Of a stretch of 5,928 nt of DNA, positions 1 to 5,752 are shown one piece after another. Numbering within the stretch: position 1 is the first letter of the stretch; each line of letters opens with the position of its first letter. The stretch comes from Planctomycetota bacterium (GTDB taxonomy: Bacteria; Planctomycetota; Phycisphaerae; UBA1845; PWPN01), in the NCBI GenBank assembly GCA_020346805.1, contig CP070790.1, forward strand, positions 2,129,982 through 2,135,909. The letters run 5' to 3'. The notes beneath the pieces were generated by a model. It did not search any database. It was not told the origin of the DNA and saw only the letters and a program-made list of their open reading frames with translations. The position numbers and the translations under genes were made by a program.

Positions 1-159
1 AGCGTCAGCGTCAACGGTAAACCTGTCAGGAATATTCGACCCAGCGGCTACTTTACAAAATTCCATACCCTACATGACGGCCACCCCACGGTTACTGTGC
101 AAGTCGAGCACCAGGGAAAAAAACGAACCGCTACCCGTACATTTAACTTGACGGATTAA
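1..159 (+). CDS. C-terminal end of a protein with an Ig-like (glucodextranase-B-like) beta-sandwich domain (5' partial)
   Basis: The first reading frame is open from the window edge for 52 codons and stops at TAA (157-159). The peptide starts SVSVNGKPVRNI, contains SGYFTKFHTLHDGHPTVTV and ends TRTFNLTD. An alternating beta-strand pattern with 'VNG', an aromatic in 'GxF', a 'L-x-D/E-G' turn and a final strand closing the chain is the usual look of small bacterial Ig-like or glucodextranase domain-B repeats. These sit at the ends of secreted or envelope proteins and typically stabilise or present other domains. Too little is present to name the protein. The gene converges on the esterase gene on the other strand, across a 270-bp non-coding gap. 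The reading frame and stop are clear; the domain assignment is by eye and moderate. Confidence 0.6.
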   Translation, partial: SVSVNGKPVRNIRPSGYFTKFHTLHDGHPTVTVQVEHQGKKRTATRTFNLTD

Positions 160-222
160 AATCATCTAACACGGATTATGTTTAGAACGTGCACTTTTCC
201 TGGCTGGCATGTCGCAGTCTTA

Positions 223-246
223 GATCCGCCCGTGGCGGGATCCGCC
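223..246. repeat. GATCCGCC direct repeat with inverted GGCGG core
   Basis: GATCCGCC occurs at 223-230 and again at 239-246, with GGCGG (234-238) between them. Two alternative hairpins are therefore possible: 223-230 with 234-242 (8 bp, one bulged G at 237, loop CGT), or GGCGG 234-238 with CCGCC 242-246 (5 bp, loop GAT). This arrangement resembles short REP-like dispersed palindromes. Whether it recurs in this genome cannot be seen here. Confidence 0.4.
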
Positions 247-291
247 GAGGGAGGGCCCAGGCATAGCGCAGGTATGGTTTCGGCTCGGGTG

Positions 292-341
292 CCCCATCCT
301 TAATTCGTGAAAAATAACTTTTTCTCGAATTCAGGGTGGGG
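292..341. repeat. 50-nt imperfect palindrome (REP/MITE-like hairpin)
   Basis: The outer arm 292-300 (CCCCATCCT) pairs with 333-341 (AGGGTGGGG), 9 pairs of which one is a G-U wobble in RNA. There is one mismatch (301/332). The inner arm 302-314 then pairs with 319-331, 13 positions with a single T/T mismatch (308/325), closing on a TAAC loop (315-318). The total is 21 Watson-Crick pairs, one wobble and two mismatches in 50 nt, far beyond chance. A second small hairpin, 339-343 with 348-352 (GGGGA/TCCCC, loop CTGA), uses the same G-run and would compete with the outer arm. There is no downstream T-run. It is best read as a palindromic repeat element; a terminator role for the converging genes is possible. 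Confidence 0.6.
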
Positions 342-429
342 GACTGATCCCCTCGACTATGTCAAGTTTCCCTATTCGGAACCAGCTAATGAGACATGCT
401 TATTAAATATTGGCATCTTGCCCATCGCC

Positions 430-1467
430 TCACTTCGCCTTTAACTTGAATTGCGATACCAGGAATTGTTCCATTCGTTTAAGGGTTATGGTCCTGTCCG
501 GCTCGCGATTGAACCAGGCGTGCGGTTTGCCTTCATAAATCTCAATCTCGGAATGAACCCCGACTTCTCTCAAACGGTTATAGAAAGCAATCGACTGCTT
601 GTGGGAAACGCACCCATCTTTGGTACCGTGCAAAAGCAACGTTGGCGGGCAGTCTTTATGAATCCTCTTCACCGAGGAAAGTTCGTCATATCTTTCGGGA
701 ACTTCTTCATGCGTACCCCCCATAAACTGCTTCATTTCCTTGATCAAACTGCCCTTTTTCACCAGATCCCACATGTCAAACTCGCCATTGAACAAGATCG
801 CCAGATTCACGTGACTGGAAAAACCGGCATTTCCCCCATTACCTTCGTACTCAGGTACACCGGCCGTCGTAAGCACCATCGATGACAGATGGCCCCCCGC
901 CGATCCGCCGACAATCGCTATCCGTTCCGGATCGATATTCAATTCCAGGGCATGGGCCCTTATCCAGCGGATCGCGCACTTGGCATCCTGCAGGGCGGCT
1001 GGGAACTTCGCCTCCCCACTCAGGCGATAATCGACACACATACAAAAGAATCCGTATTTCGAAGTAAAATAAATCGAATGAAAATGAAACTGACTGGGAC
1101 CGCCCCCCTTCCAACTCCCGCCATGAAGCGACACCAACGCCGGACGAGGCTCAAGCGGTGTCTCCGTCGGCGTCAAGATATCCGCCGTCAAATCCCGCCC
1201 GTTTACCGAACCGTAAACTACTTTTCTCTCTAATTTGACATCCTCCGGCACATGCAACCTTCCCCGCAAAGGAAACTCCGATGTCCTGGAAAGATTCGTC
1301 AGCGTCTTATCAGATTCCTGCTTCTTTGGTTCCTGCTTAGGCTCGACCTCGCCCGTTTGTCGATCGCTGCTTTGGCATCCCGACACAACCGTCGAAATAG
1401 CCACCAATGCAACGACAAGGACTACCGCCTTTGAAGTACAACCTTGATTAATAATTGTATTTTTCAT
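430..1467 (-). CDS. Alpha/beta-hydrolase lipoprotein, BD-FAE/HSL-like carbohydrate or lipid esterase
   Basis: This encodes 345 aa. Residues 14-31 form a hydrophobic signal peptide ending in the lipobox V28-S-G-C31, so the mature protein should be lipid-anchored at Cys31. A charged Lys/Glu/Gln-rich linker follows (about 35-58). The catalytic domain (about 75-340) has the oxyanion-hole motif HGGSW (115-119), the VDYRLS segment (145-150), the nucleophile elbow GGSAGGH (187-193; Ser189), Asp284 in GTKDG and His316 in KPHAW. This gives a complete Ser-Asp-His triad. The pattern is that of the BD-FAE/acetyl-esterase group, which removes acetyl or feruloyl groups from plant-type polysaccharides; the actual substrate is inferred only. 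The ATG at 1467 is preceded by GGAG (1473-1476) at 5-nt spacing, which fixes the start. It lies 50 bp downstream of the isomerase gene on the same strand, probably co-transcribed. The long Lys/Glu linker suggests a tethered enzyme held away from the membrane. Confidence 0.87.
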   Translation of the reverse strand: MKNTIINQGCTSKAVVLVVALVAISTVVSGCQSSDRQTGEVEPKQEPKKQESDKTLTNLSRTSEFPLRGRLHVPEDVKLERKVVYGSVNGRDLTADILTPTETPLEPRPALVSLHGGSWKGGGPSQFHFHSIYFTSKYGFFCMCVDYRLSGEAKFPAALQDAKCAIRWIRAHALELNIDPERIAIVGGSAGGHLSSMVLTTAGVPEYEGNGGNAGFSSHVNLAILFNGEFDMWDLVKKGSLIKEMKQFMGGTHEEVPERYDELSSVKRIHKDCPPTLLLHGTKDGCVSHKQSIAFYNRLREVGVHSEIEIYEGKPHAWFNREPDRTITLKRMEQFLVSQFKLKAK

Positions 1468-1470
1468 AAC

Positions 1471-1476
1471 AGCTCC
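1471..1476 (-). promoter_or_regulatory. Ribosome binding site of the lipoprotein esterase gene
   Basis: The minus strand reads GGAGCT here, with GGAG five bases from the ATG at 1467. It supports that start, which in turn gives a complete lipoprotein signal peptide. Confidence 0.6.
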
Positions 1477-1517
1477 ATTTTATCTTAAAAAGGGAATCAG
1501 CGGCATTCTTTTCTTGC

Positions 1518-2357
1518 TTACACCGCCAGTGCCGCCTTTAGTGTTTTATACGCAACTTCAGCCACCGTGGTCGGATCGGGTTTGTAGTCGAAAGGTTCGC
1601 AGGAAACCCAGCCGGCAAATCCGCTATCCGCTAACGCCTTTAGAATCGCCTTGAAGTCCAGCGGTTCGCCTTCACCCTCGGCCAAAGGCATCCCCACCCC
1701 TTTGCCGCTTGGATGGTTCACATGGCAATGTTTGGCCCTGACTCCAAAACGCTCGATGATTTTTATAATCCCACCTGGCATGTCGGACGCGGCCTTGGTA
1801 TCAATCATGACATCGATGTTGGGATGCCCGATCTCGTCGGCCAACTTACTCGACTCATCCAGTGTATTAATGAAATTGGTTTCCTTCGCCGAGAGGGCCT
1901 CGATACCAATGGTTACACCCCTGTCGGCCAGAGTATCGCCACACGAGGCCAATACCTCCGCGGCACGTTTCCAGCCCTCCTCAAACGTATTCGGCGGCTC
2001 GATATTCCGCTGCACGGGTGAACCGAGGGTCATCACCGCCCCGCCCAGGTCGCCACAGAAATTGGTCAGCGACTTCAAATAGTCGGCCGTCTTCTTGCGG
2101 GCGGCATCGTCCGGCGAAGTCATGTGCAAACCCTTGGGCGAAACGAACAGCCAGTGCAAACCCACAATCTCTACTCCCGCGTCGGCTGCTGCTTTCACTA
2201 TCTCCTTGCGCCGAGCGGCCGATATCTCCTCCACGTCATCCGCCAAAGTAAACGGGGCGATCTCCACCCCATCAAAACCAATGCGGGCCGCAATCTCAAA
2301 AACTTCCTCGATATCGGCCACACCCCGCCATGGCTCATTACAAGTCGCAAGTTTCAT
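1518..2357 (-). CDS. Sugar phosphate isomerase/epimerase (AP-endonuclease-2-like TIM barrel)
   Basis: Using the ATG at 2357 the protein is 279 aa, starting MKLATCNEPWRG; it has no signal peptide, so it is cytoplasmic. The fold is the xylose-isomerase-like TIM barrel (PF01261): IGFDGVEIAPF (26-36, first strand plus Glu32), VGLHWLF (65-71), GIEAL (151-155), VMIDTKAASD (183-192), HCHVNHPSG (210-218), VSCEPFDY (251-258). Candidate metal ligands are Glu153, Asp186, His212 and Glu254, spaced much as in D-tagatose/D-psicose 3-epimerases, so a divalent-metal ketose epimerase or isomerase reaction is likely. The sugar is not known. Start choice: an upstream TTG (2381) and an ATG (2363) are in frame, but AAAGG sits 7 nt before the 2357 ATG and only 1 nt before the 2363 ATG, and family proteins begin near 'MKLA'. 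It lies upstream of the esterase gene by 50 bp; the pair suggests sugar catabolism. Confidence 0.87.
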   Translation of the reverse strand: MKLATCNEPWRGVADIEEVFEIAARIGFDGVEIAPFTLADDVEEISAARRKEIVKAAADAGVEIVGLHWLFVSPKGLHMTSPDDAARKKTADYLKSLTNFCGDLGGAVMTLGSPVQRNIEPPNTFEEGWKRAAEVLASCGDTLADRGVTIGIEALSAKETNFINTLDESSKLADEIGHPNIDVMIDTKAASDMPGGIIKIIERFGVRAKHCHVNHPSGKGVGMPLAEGEGEPLDFKAILKALADSGFAGWVSCEPFDYKPDPTTVAEVAYKTLKAALAV

Positions 2358-2462
2358 TTCCATACCTTTCTCAACACTCAAATTTACGGTCCACAGACCA
2401 CCGGGCTTCTTAAAACAAAAACCAAATCCGCCGTGGAGTTTACGTCATGTGTGCTGAATAGG

Positions 2463-3095
2463 TCAATTCGCCTCCCTCGGCGGCCAGGGCAGGCCATAGA
2501 GCATACGCACTGCCTCTGCCATCTTGTTCGGACTGGTCGAATCGGTATCTGTATCGGTCTGCTCGCCCTTCTCGCCGTCATGGTACCCGCTGGCCGCGGT
2601 CCGTCCCATATTCCCCCGGCTGCTAACACCCGACAATACCGACGCCAGTCTGGCCAATTCGGCTACCGTCAACGCCGACCCCCTATCTATCGACAAGGCC
2701 TGCAATACCTTGCTCAACAACATCACCTGGCCGCCGGCCACCACCTGTTGCCTATAACTATCGGGCAGACACCCCAATATTTCGGCCATCAACTGCGAGG
2801 TCATCGCCGGCCGAACAAATTCCTCCAGCTTCCGGGCATAGCTCCGCAACGACGACAGCGAAACCTTATATCGCCGACCAAGCTGGAATTTATCGGCTAT
2901 CGCCTCCAGCGAGGCGCAACCATCCGGCCGAAGCACGATAGCCTCGTCCAATTGACTGCGTACCCTCGACGGTACACGCTTGTATACGTTGGACCTGGCC
3001 AAACATGTCGGCACATCGAACCCAGCCTTGTCAACCGACTGGCTCACCGAAGTTTTTATTACCCGTTTCGCCACCGTCTTGCTTGCCTTACTCAT
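2463..3095 (-). CDS. Hypothetical protein resembling phage Mu gp27 / DUF3486 (small-terminase-like HTH)
   Basis: This encodes 210 aa starting MSKASKTVAKRV; it is cytoplasmic and basic at the N-terminus. Residues 40-96 read as a helical DNA-binding region: RVPSRVRSQLDEAI (40-53), a 'SLEAIADKF' helix (62-70), then KVSLSSLRSYARKLEEF (77-93). The order 'LP..VR..L', 'l..I...L', 'S.SAL.RY..K.E' is the pattern I know from Mu gp27 (DUF3486), a small terminase/packaging protein. A second helical block (about 98-157) is followed by a low-complexity Gly/Asp/Thr tail with TDTDTDS (180-186) and a short C-terminal segment ending GLPWPPREAN. No phage large terminase, portal or capsid gene is adjacent, so a free-standing HTH protein or phage relic is possible. 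An in-frame start 18 codons upstream (3149) exists, but the 3095 ATG has a G-rich site (GGGGG, 4 nt away) and a more natural N-terminus. The family call is tentative; that the frame is coding is more certain. Confidence 0.72.
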   Translation of the reverse strand: MSKASKTVAKRVIKTSVSQSVDKAGFDVPTCLARSNVYKRVPSRVRSQLDEAIVLRPDGCASLEAIADKFQLGRRYKVSLSSLRSYARKLEEFVRPAMTSQLMAEILGCLPDSYRQQVVAGGQVMLLSKVLQALSIDRGSALTVAELARLASVLSGVSSRGNMGRTAASGYHDGEKGEQTDTDTDSTSPNKMAEAVRMLYGLPWPPREAN

Positions 3096-3168
3096 ATCGC
3101 CCCCGTAAAAAATCAAAGACCATCCTCGCCCTATATAAAAACACATCACCTGTTCCGTTTAAACCCAA

Positions 3169-3197
3169 ATTATCTGACCTGCCCCGTCCGGTAATAA
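3169..3197 (-). promoter_or_regulatory. Candidate sigma-70-type promoter of the gp27-like gene
   Basis: Read on the minus strand, a -35-like TTATTA (3192-3197, three of six consensus bases) is followed after exactly 17 bp by GATAAT (3169-3174, five of six bases of TATAAT). Transcription would begin near 3162 and give a leader of about 66 nt before the ATG at 3095. The weak -35 keeps confidence low. Confidence 0.3.
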
Positions 3198-3232
3198 CCT
3201 GACACCACTATAAATGAAAACTCGCAAATGCC

Positions 3233-3243
3233 CTGATTATCAG
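3233..3243. repeat. Short palindrome CTGAT-T-ATCAG, possible operator
   Basis: A perfect 5-bp inverted repeat around one central base sits between the divergent genes, upstream of the PilZ cluster. A regulator site is possible; a palindrome this short also arises by chance. Confidence 0.2.
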
Positions 3244-3271
3244 ACAGTTTTGATCCTAACTACAAACTATT

Positions 3272-3340
3272 TCTTAGATTAAGTCGAGCCCGGGATAACC
3301 CGAAGTACAAAAAGATAACAGGAGTTCTACGTACCTAAGA
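3272..3340 (+). promoter_or_regulatory. Possible structured 5' leader ahead of the PilZ cluster
   Basis: TCTTAG (3272-3277) is complementary to CTAAGA (3335-3340). Inside this closing stem are CGGG-ATAA-CCCG (3291-3302) and GTAC (3305-3308) with GTAC (3331-3334), together giving a three-way-junction outline that ends just before the GGGGA ribosome site (3342-3346). The stems are only 4-6 bp, so chance is a real alternative. The conserved core of class I c-di-GMP riboswitches was not recognised. A weak promoter candidate overlaps the 5' stem strand; if that promoter is real, this leader would not be transcribed. Confidence 0.2.
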
Positions 3341-3341
3341 C

Positions 3342-3346
3342 GGGGA
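3342..3346 (+). promoter_or_regulatory. Ribosome binding site of the first PilZ gene
   Basis: GGGGA lies 7 nt before the ATG at 3354 and supports that start over the internal ATG at 3375, which has no such site. A stronger-looking AGGAG (3320-3324) is 29 nt away from the ATG and has no start codon at a normal distance. Confidence 0.4.
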
Positions 3347-3353
3347 CTTTTTA

Positions 3354-4109
3354 ATGCCGGTCGACACTTTAGTTATGTCTAACGACCTCAAGCAGCAAAT
3401 CCTGCAGGATTGCTGCTCACGGAATTGCCAGGCAGAGTTGACCTGTACTACTGATTCTCAGTCCACTCTCCGGGCCAAAATCCGATTCCTGGAACTCACT
3501 CCCCATGGACTGATCCTCGATCAACCGACTATATTGGGCAAGCCCCTCCATTTGCAAAAGGATGAATCTGTTTATGTACAGTTTACCTGGGAACAACAGC
3601 CTTTCGCATTTGTCAGTCAGGTACAAACAAGGTTGAACTGGACTTTAAATGACTCGATAACCATTGATGCCTTGCAGGTCGTGGTGCCTCAAGAGTTAAC
3701 ACAAACCCAACGTCGCCAATGTTACCGGCTGCCGACCGCTCATCTGTCGTCGGCAAGGGTAACCCTCCATTCGGTCGATAAACCGGGCCAAACCATCACC
3801 GGCACCATAACCGATATTTCCGAAGGCGGGACCTCAATCCTCACCGAAGCCAATGTTATCCAAAAGATAGCCATCGACGACGCCTATGAGGCCAGTTTTT
3901 CGCTGCCTGACGAAAACAGAAAAGCTATGCCATACAAATTTCTCGGCATCGTTTGCCGCGTCCAGAAGATCCCCGACAGCAGACGCTTGAAAATAGCTAT
4001 CGCATGGCATCCGGATCATAAAAAACGCAATACCTCATCCCCTTTGGGAAGGTTCATTATCGCCGAACAACTGCGAATGTTACGACGCAGTAGTAAGCTG
4101 AATAATTGA
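3354..4109 (+). CDS. YcgR-like PilZ domain protein 1
   Basis: This encodes 251 aa, cytoplasmic, with no signal peptide or membrane segment. The N-terminal half (about 10-110) is a YcgR-N-like beta-barrel: AKIRFLEL (41-48), HGLILDQP (51-58), a 'KPLHLQKDESVYVQF' strand pair (63-77) and PFAFVSQVQ (83-91). The C-terminal PilZ domain (about 117-220) has QRRQCYRLP (119-127) with the c-di-GMP-binding RxxxR as Arg121-Arg125, and the DxSxxG motif as Asp154-Ile-Ser156-Glu-Gly-Gly159. A basic C-terminal helix (LGRFIIAEQLRMLRRSS, 231-247) follows. Family knowledge: such proteins bind c-di-GMP and change partner contacts, for example as flagellar brakes or polysaccharide or pilus regulators; no partner gene is visible here. 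It is first in the cluster, 45 bp before the second PilZ gene. The gap has no convincing terminator, so co-transcription is likely. Confidence 0.88.
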   Translation: MPVDTLVMSNDLKQQILQDCCSRNCQAELTCTTDSQSTLRAKIRFLELTPHGLILDQPTILGKPLHLQKDESVYVQFTWEQQPFAFVSQVQTRLNWTLNDSITIDALQVVVPQELTQTQRRQCYRLPTAHLSSARVTLHSVDKPGQTITGTITDISEGGTSILTEANVIQKIAIDDAYEASFSLPDENRKAMPYKFLGIVCRVQKIPDSRRLKIAIAWHPDHKKRNTSSPLGRFIIAEQLRMLRRSSKLNN

Positions 4110-4142
4110 CCGTAAGCCACGGTCACGGAGCTCGTTTTATTT

Positions 4143-4149
4143 GGAAGAG
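4143..4149 (+). promoter_or_regulatory. Ribosome binding site of the second PilZ gene
   Basis: GGAAGAG ends 5 nt before the ATG at 4155 and fixes this start. Confidence 0.5.
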
Positions 4150-4154
4150 AAGCA

Positions 4155-4988
4155 ATGCCTTATGCCATTGATTTAAGTCCCAGACAATCATTACGAACCT
4201 TGGAACAGGCAGTGCGCCATGGTGCCGAGGTTATACTCCATCCTTGTATCCTGCCGGACGGCATAACTCTTACCTGTCGCACGGAAGCGATGGAATCTTC
4301 AAAGGTAGCCAACTCCATAAAAAAATGCCTGGTACTTATCCCGGTTATCAATAAGGAGACCATCGGCGCAAAAAAAACCAATGCAGATGGCGCCGGATCG
4401 TCGGGAAAAAACATGCAGTATGAAGACTTCCTTGCCTTAGTGGGAACTTATTGCGACGCCCAGATCATACTCGGGGAAAACCGCTACCTGTTCAGTTCGG
4501 ATGTGATCGGTATCCAGGCACCTACCTCCCCGGACGGAAAAACCCGTATCGCATTATCACACCCCGACACTATACAGCTCGCACAACGAAGGCGGTATCG
4601 CCGATTTCAACCCGCTAGATCAACCCAGGTCCAGTTATGGTGGACCAACAACGACAACAGTAACGGCAACGGCATCGGGTGGTTGTGCAATGTAAGCGAA
4701 AATGGTTTTGCCTGCCGTGCTGATTTACAGGTCACAGAGCAACTGGGCATCGGTGAACAAATACGGGCGGAATTCTCGCTGGGGCCCGGAGAGCAGGAGC
4801 AATTCGCACTCGACGCCATCCTATGCAACAAAATGCCCGCAGGTACCCAGGGAAAAATGATCCTCGGACTGCAATTCGCACACGATCCCGAATATGCAGA
4901 CCAAAACCAATCGATTAAAGCCCTTCGCCAACAATTACTGGCCAGATTCGCTTCTATGGCTAACGCTACGGAGGGAGCAGACACATGA
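4155..4988 (+). CDS. YcgR-like PilZ domain protein 2 with an extended N-terminal domain
   Basis: This encodes 277 aa, cytoplasmic. The N-terminal domain (about 10-140) is interrupted at roughly 44-90 by a polar stretch with GAKKTNADGAGSSGKN (71-86), absent from the two neighbouring paralogues. The barrel resumes at CDAQIILGENRYLFSSDVIG (100-119). The PilZ domain has QRRRYRRF (144-151), where Arg145-Arg149 or Arg146-Arg150 forms RxxxR, and the [D/N]xSxxG motif in the Asn form, Asn179-Val-Ser181-Glu-Asn-Gly184. It ends with KMILGLQFAH (234-243) and a helix SIKALRQQLLARFASM (253-268). Both ligand motifs are intact, so c-di-GMP binding is expected; the effector role is unknown. The gene begins 45 bp after PilZ 1 and its TGA overlaps the ATG of PilZ 3 (ATGA). 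Pairwise similarity to the other two is limited to the motifs and fold, so this is not a recent duplication. Confidence 0.87.
   Translation: MPYAIDLSPRQSLRTLEQAVRHGAEVILHPCILPDGITLTCRTEAMESSKVANSIKKCLVLIPVINKETIGAKKTNADGAGSSGKNMQYEDFLALVGTYCDAQIILGENRYLFSSDVIGIQAPTSPDGKTRIALSHPDTIQLAQRRRYRRFQPARSTQVQLWWTNNDNSNGNGIGWLCNVSENGFACRADLQVTEQLGIGEQIRAEFSLGPGEQEQFALDAILCNKMPAGTQGKMILGLQFAHDPEYADQNQSIKALRQQLLARFASMANATEGADT
4970..4977 (+). promoter_or_regulatory. Strong ribosome binding site of the third PilZ gene, inside the second
   Basis: GGAGGGAG lies within the last codons of the second PilZ gene, 7 nt before the ATG at 4985. It is the best Shine-Dalgarno match seen in the window. With the ATGA overlap it points to coupled translation with a strong independent entry site. 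Confidence 0.65.
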
Positions 4989-5746
4989 AAAAACCACATG
5001 CCCTCAGCACTGAACAACGATGGCTCATTCTCCGCCAGGCCGCCGATACACGATCACCGGTCGTGCTCAGTTGCAAAACTACCGGGGGATGGCTGACCTT
5101 CAAGTCCAATTTCCTCTGTGATATTTCTGATGACGGTAGCTTAACCATAGCCCATCCTAGCAGTCCGGATTACCCTACTCCCGAAATTGTTGAAGGACAG
5201 AAAATCGGCATCACCTTCCGCCAAGGCCACAAAAAATTCCTGTTTAAGACTACTGTCAAACAACGACGGCACGATCAATCCAACCATATAACGTCTCTAA
5301 TATTGTATCCCCCGGCAGATATCTTCGAGCATCCACGCAGGCTGTATGAACGCGTGCTCATTCCGCAATCCTGTAAAATTGGCGCCGAAATATGGTTCGG
5401 CGATCCTGATAACAGAGAATCTCAAGACTCAACCATATACCGCGGTACCATTGTGGATGTGTCGGCAGGTGGAATAGGTATAGCCTTACCCGAAAACCAT
5501 TATCCCGACTGCCAACGCGGTGCTCCGGTAGTCTGCTCTTTTCGCGTGGAAATAAACCGATCTCCATTGATCGTCCAAACCCAATTCCGTTATTTCAAAG
5601 AGCTGGATGACGGAAGCAAAATTATGGGCCTGCAATTTGTCGGCCTCGAGGCCGCCGAAAAAGGACAGGCCAAACTCGAACGCATCCTCACCCTCATGAG
5701 CCGATTCCAGAAATACAACAAAAAACCAATTAAAAAACACTTGTAA
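4985..5746 (+). CDS. YcgR-like PilZ domain protein 3
   Basis: This encodes 253 aa, cytoplasmic. The N-terminal domain (about 8-110) contains SPVVLSCKTTGGWLTFKSN (24-42), an acidic turn ISDDGSLTIAHP (47-58), a conserved 'GQKIGITFRQGHKKFLFKT' strand pair (71-89) and SLILYPP (104-110). The PilZ domain starts at EHPRRLYERV (115-124), with RxxxR as Arg119-Arg123. DxSxxG follows as Asp158-Val-Ser160-Ala-Gly-Gly163, then IVQTQFRYF (196-204) and KIMGLQFVGL (212-221). The tail is a charged helix rich in Lys (222-253). Both c-di-GMP motifs are complete. The start is fixed by GGAGGGAG and by the 4-base overlap with the previous gene, which implies matched expression of proteins 2 and 3. Hetero-oligomers among the three are possible but not shown. 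The alkyltransferase gene begins 30 bp later. Confidence 0.88.
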   Translation: MKKPHALSTEQRWLILRQAADTRSPVVLSCKTTGGWLTFKSNFLCDISDDGSLTIAHPSSPDYPTPEIVEGQKIGITFRQGHKKFLFKTTVKQRRHDQSNHITSLILYPPADIFEHPRRLYERVLIPQSCKIGAEIWFGDPDNRESQDSTIYRGTIVDVSAGGIGIALPENHYPDCQRGAPVVCSFRVEINRSPLIVQTQFRYFKELDDGSKIMGLQFVGLEAAEKGQAKLERILTLMSRFQKYNKKPIKKHL

Positions 5747-5752
5747 GCTATA

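Larger units (their letters stand above)
160..429. other. Convergent non-coding region with palindromic elements
   Basis: This stretch lies between two converging genes (one ending at 159 on plus, one ending at 430 on minus) and has no convincing coding frame. It contains a GATCCGCC/GGCGG repeat structure (223-246), a GC-rich stretch with GGGCCC (253-258), a long imperfect palindrome (292-341) and an overlapping short hairpin (339-352). The palindrome could act as a two-way transcription barrier for the converging genes. There is no classical hairpin followed by a T-run, so I do not call an intrinsic terminator. The cluster of palindromes looks more like an island of dispersed repeats. Confidence 0.55.
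3096..3353. other. Divergent intergenic region between the gp27-like gene and the PilZ cluster
   Basis: There is no coding frame. On the minus strand there is a plausible promoter (3169-3197) for the gp27-like gene. On the plus side a palindrome CTGATTATCAG (3233-3243), weak sigma-70-like matches (TATAAA at 3209-3214 without a good -35; TTGATC 3250-3255 with TTAGAT 3274-3279, 18-bp spacer) and a possibly folded leader (3272-3340) lie ahead of the first PilZ gene. Confidence 0.5.

Noticed and set aside
451..885. Plus-strand open frame of 144 codons opposite the esterase
   Set aside because: It is the complement of a well-supported alpha/beta-hydrolase with an intact triad, and shows no family features of its own.
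2382..2462. Possible terminator between the gp27-like gene and the isomerase gene
   Set aside because: On the minus strand there is a T-rich stretch and a GGTC/GACC 4-bp stem, but they are not arranged as a stable hairpin followed by a T-run.
2124..3194. A long plus-strand open frame of 356 codons
   Set aside because: It lies antisense to the isomerase start and the whole gp27-like gene. Its composition (Arg, His, Gln, Pro runs) is that of a shadow frame, and it has no recognisable domain.
3250..3279. Sigma-70-like promoter TTGATC / TTAGAT for the PilZ cluster
   Set aside because: The -10 match is poor and the spacer is 18 bp; it is mentioned in the intergenic entry but not called as a feature.
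3281..3353. Class I c-di-GMP (GEMM) riboswitch before the PilZ genes
   Set aside because: The conserved core segments I know for this aptamer are not recognisable in the leader, so only an unnamed possible structure is reported.
4110..4154. Possible terminator between PilZ genes 1 and 2 (CCGT/ACGG stem, then TTTTATTT)
   Set aside because: The stem is only 4 bp and is separated from the T-rich run by about a dozen bases, so it is not a convincing intrinsic terminator.
4607..5017. Minus-strand open frame of 136 codons under the second PilZ gene
   Set aside because: It is antisense to a clear PilZ domain; the Trp/Ser/Cys-rich composition is typical of a shadow.
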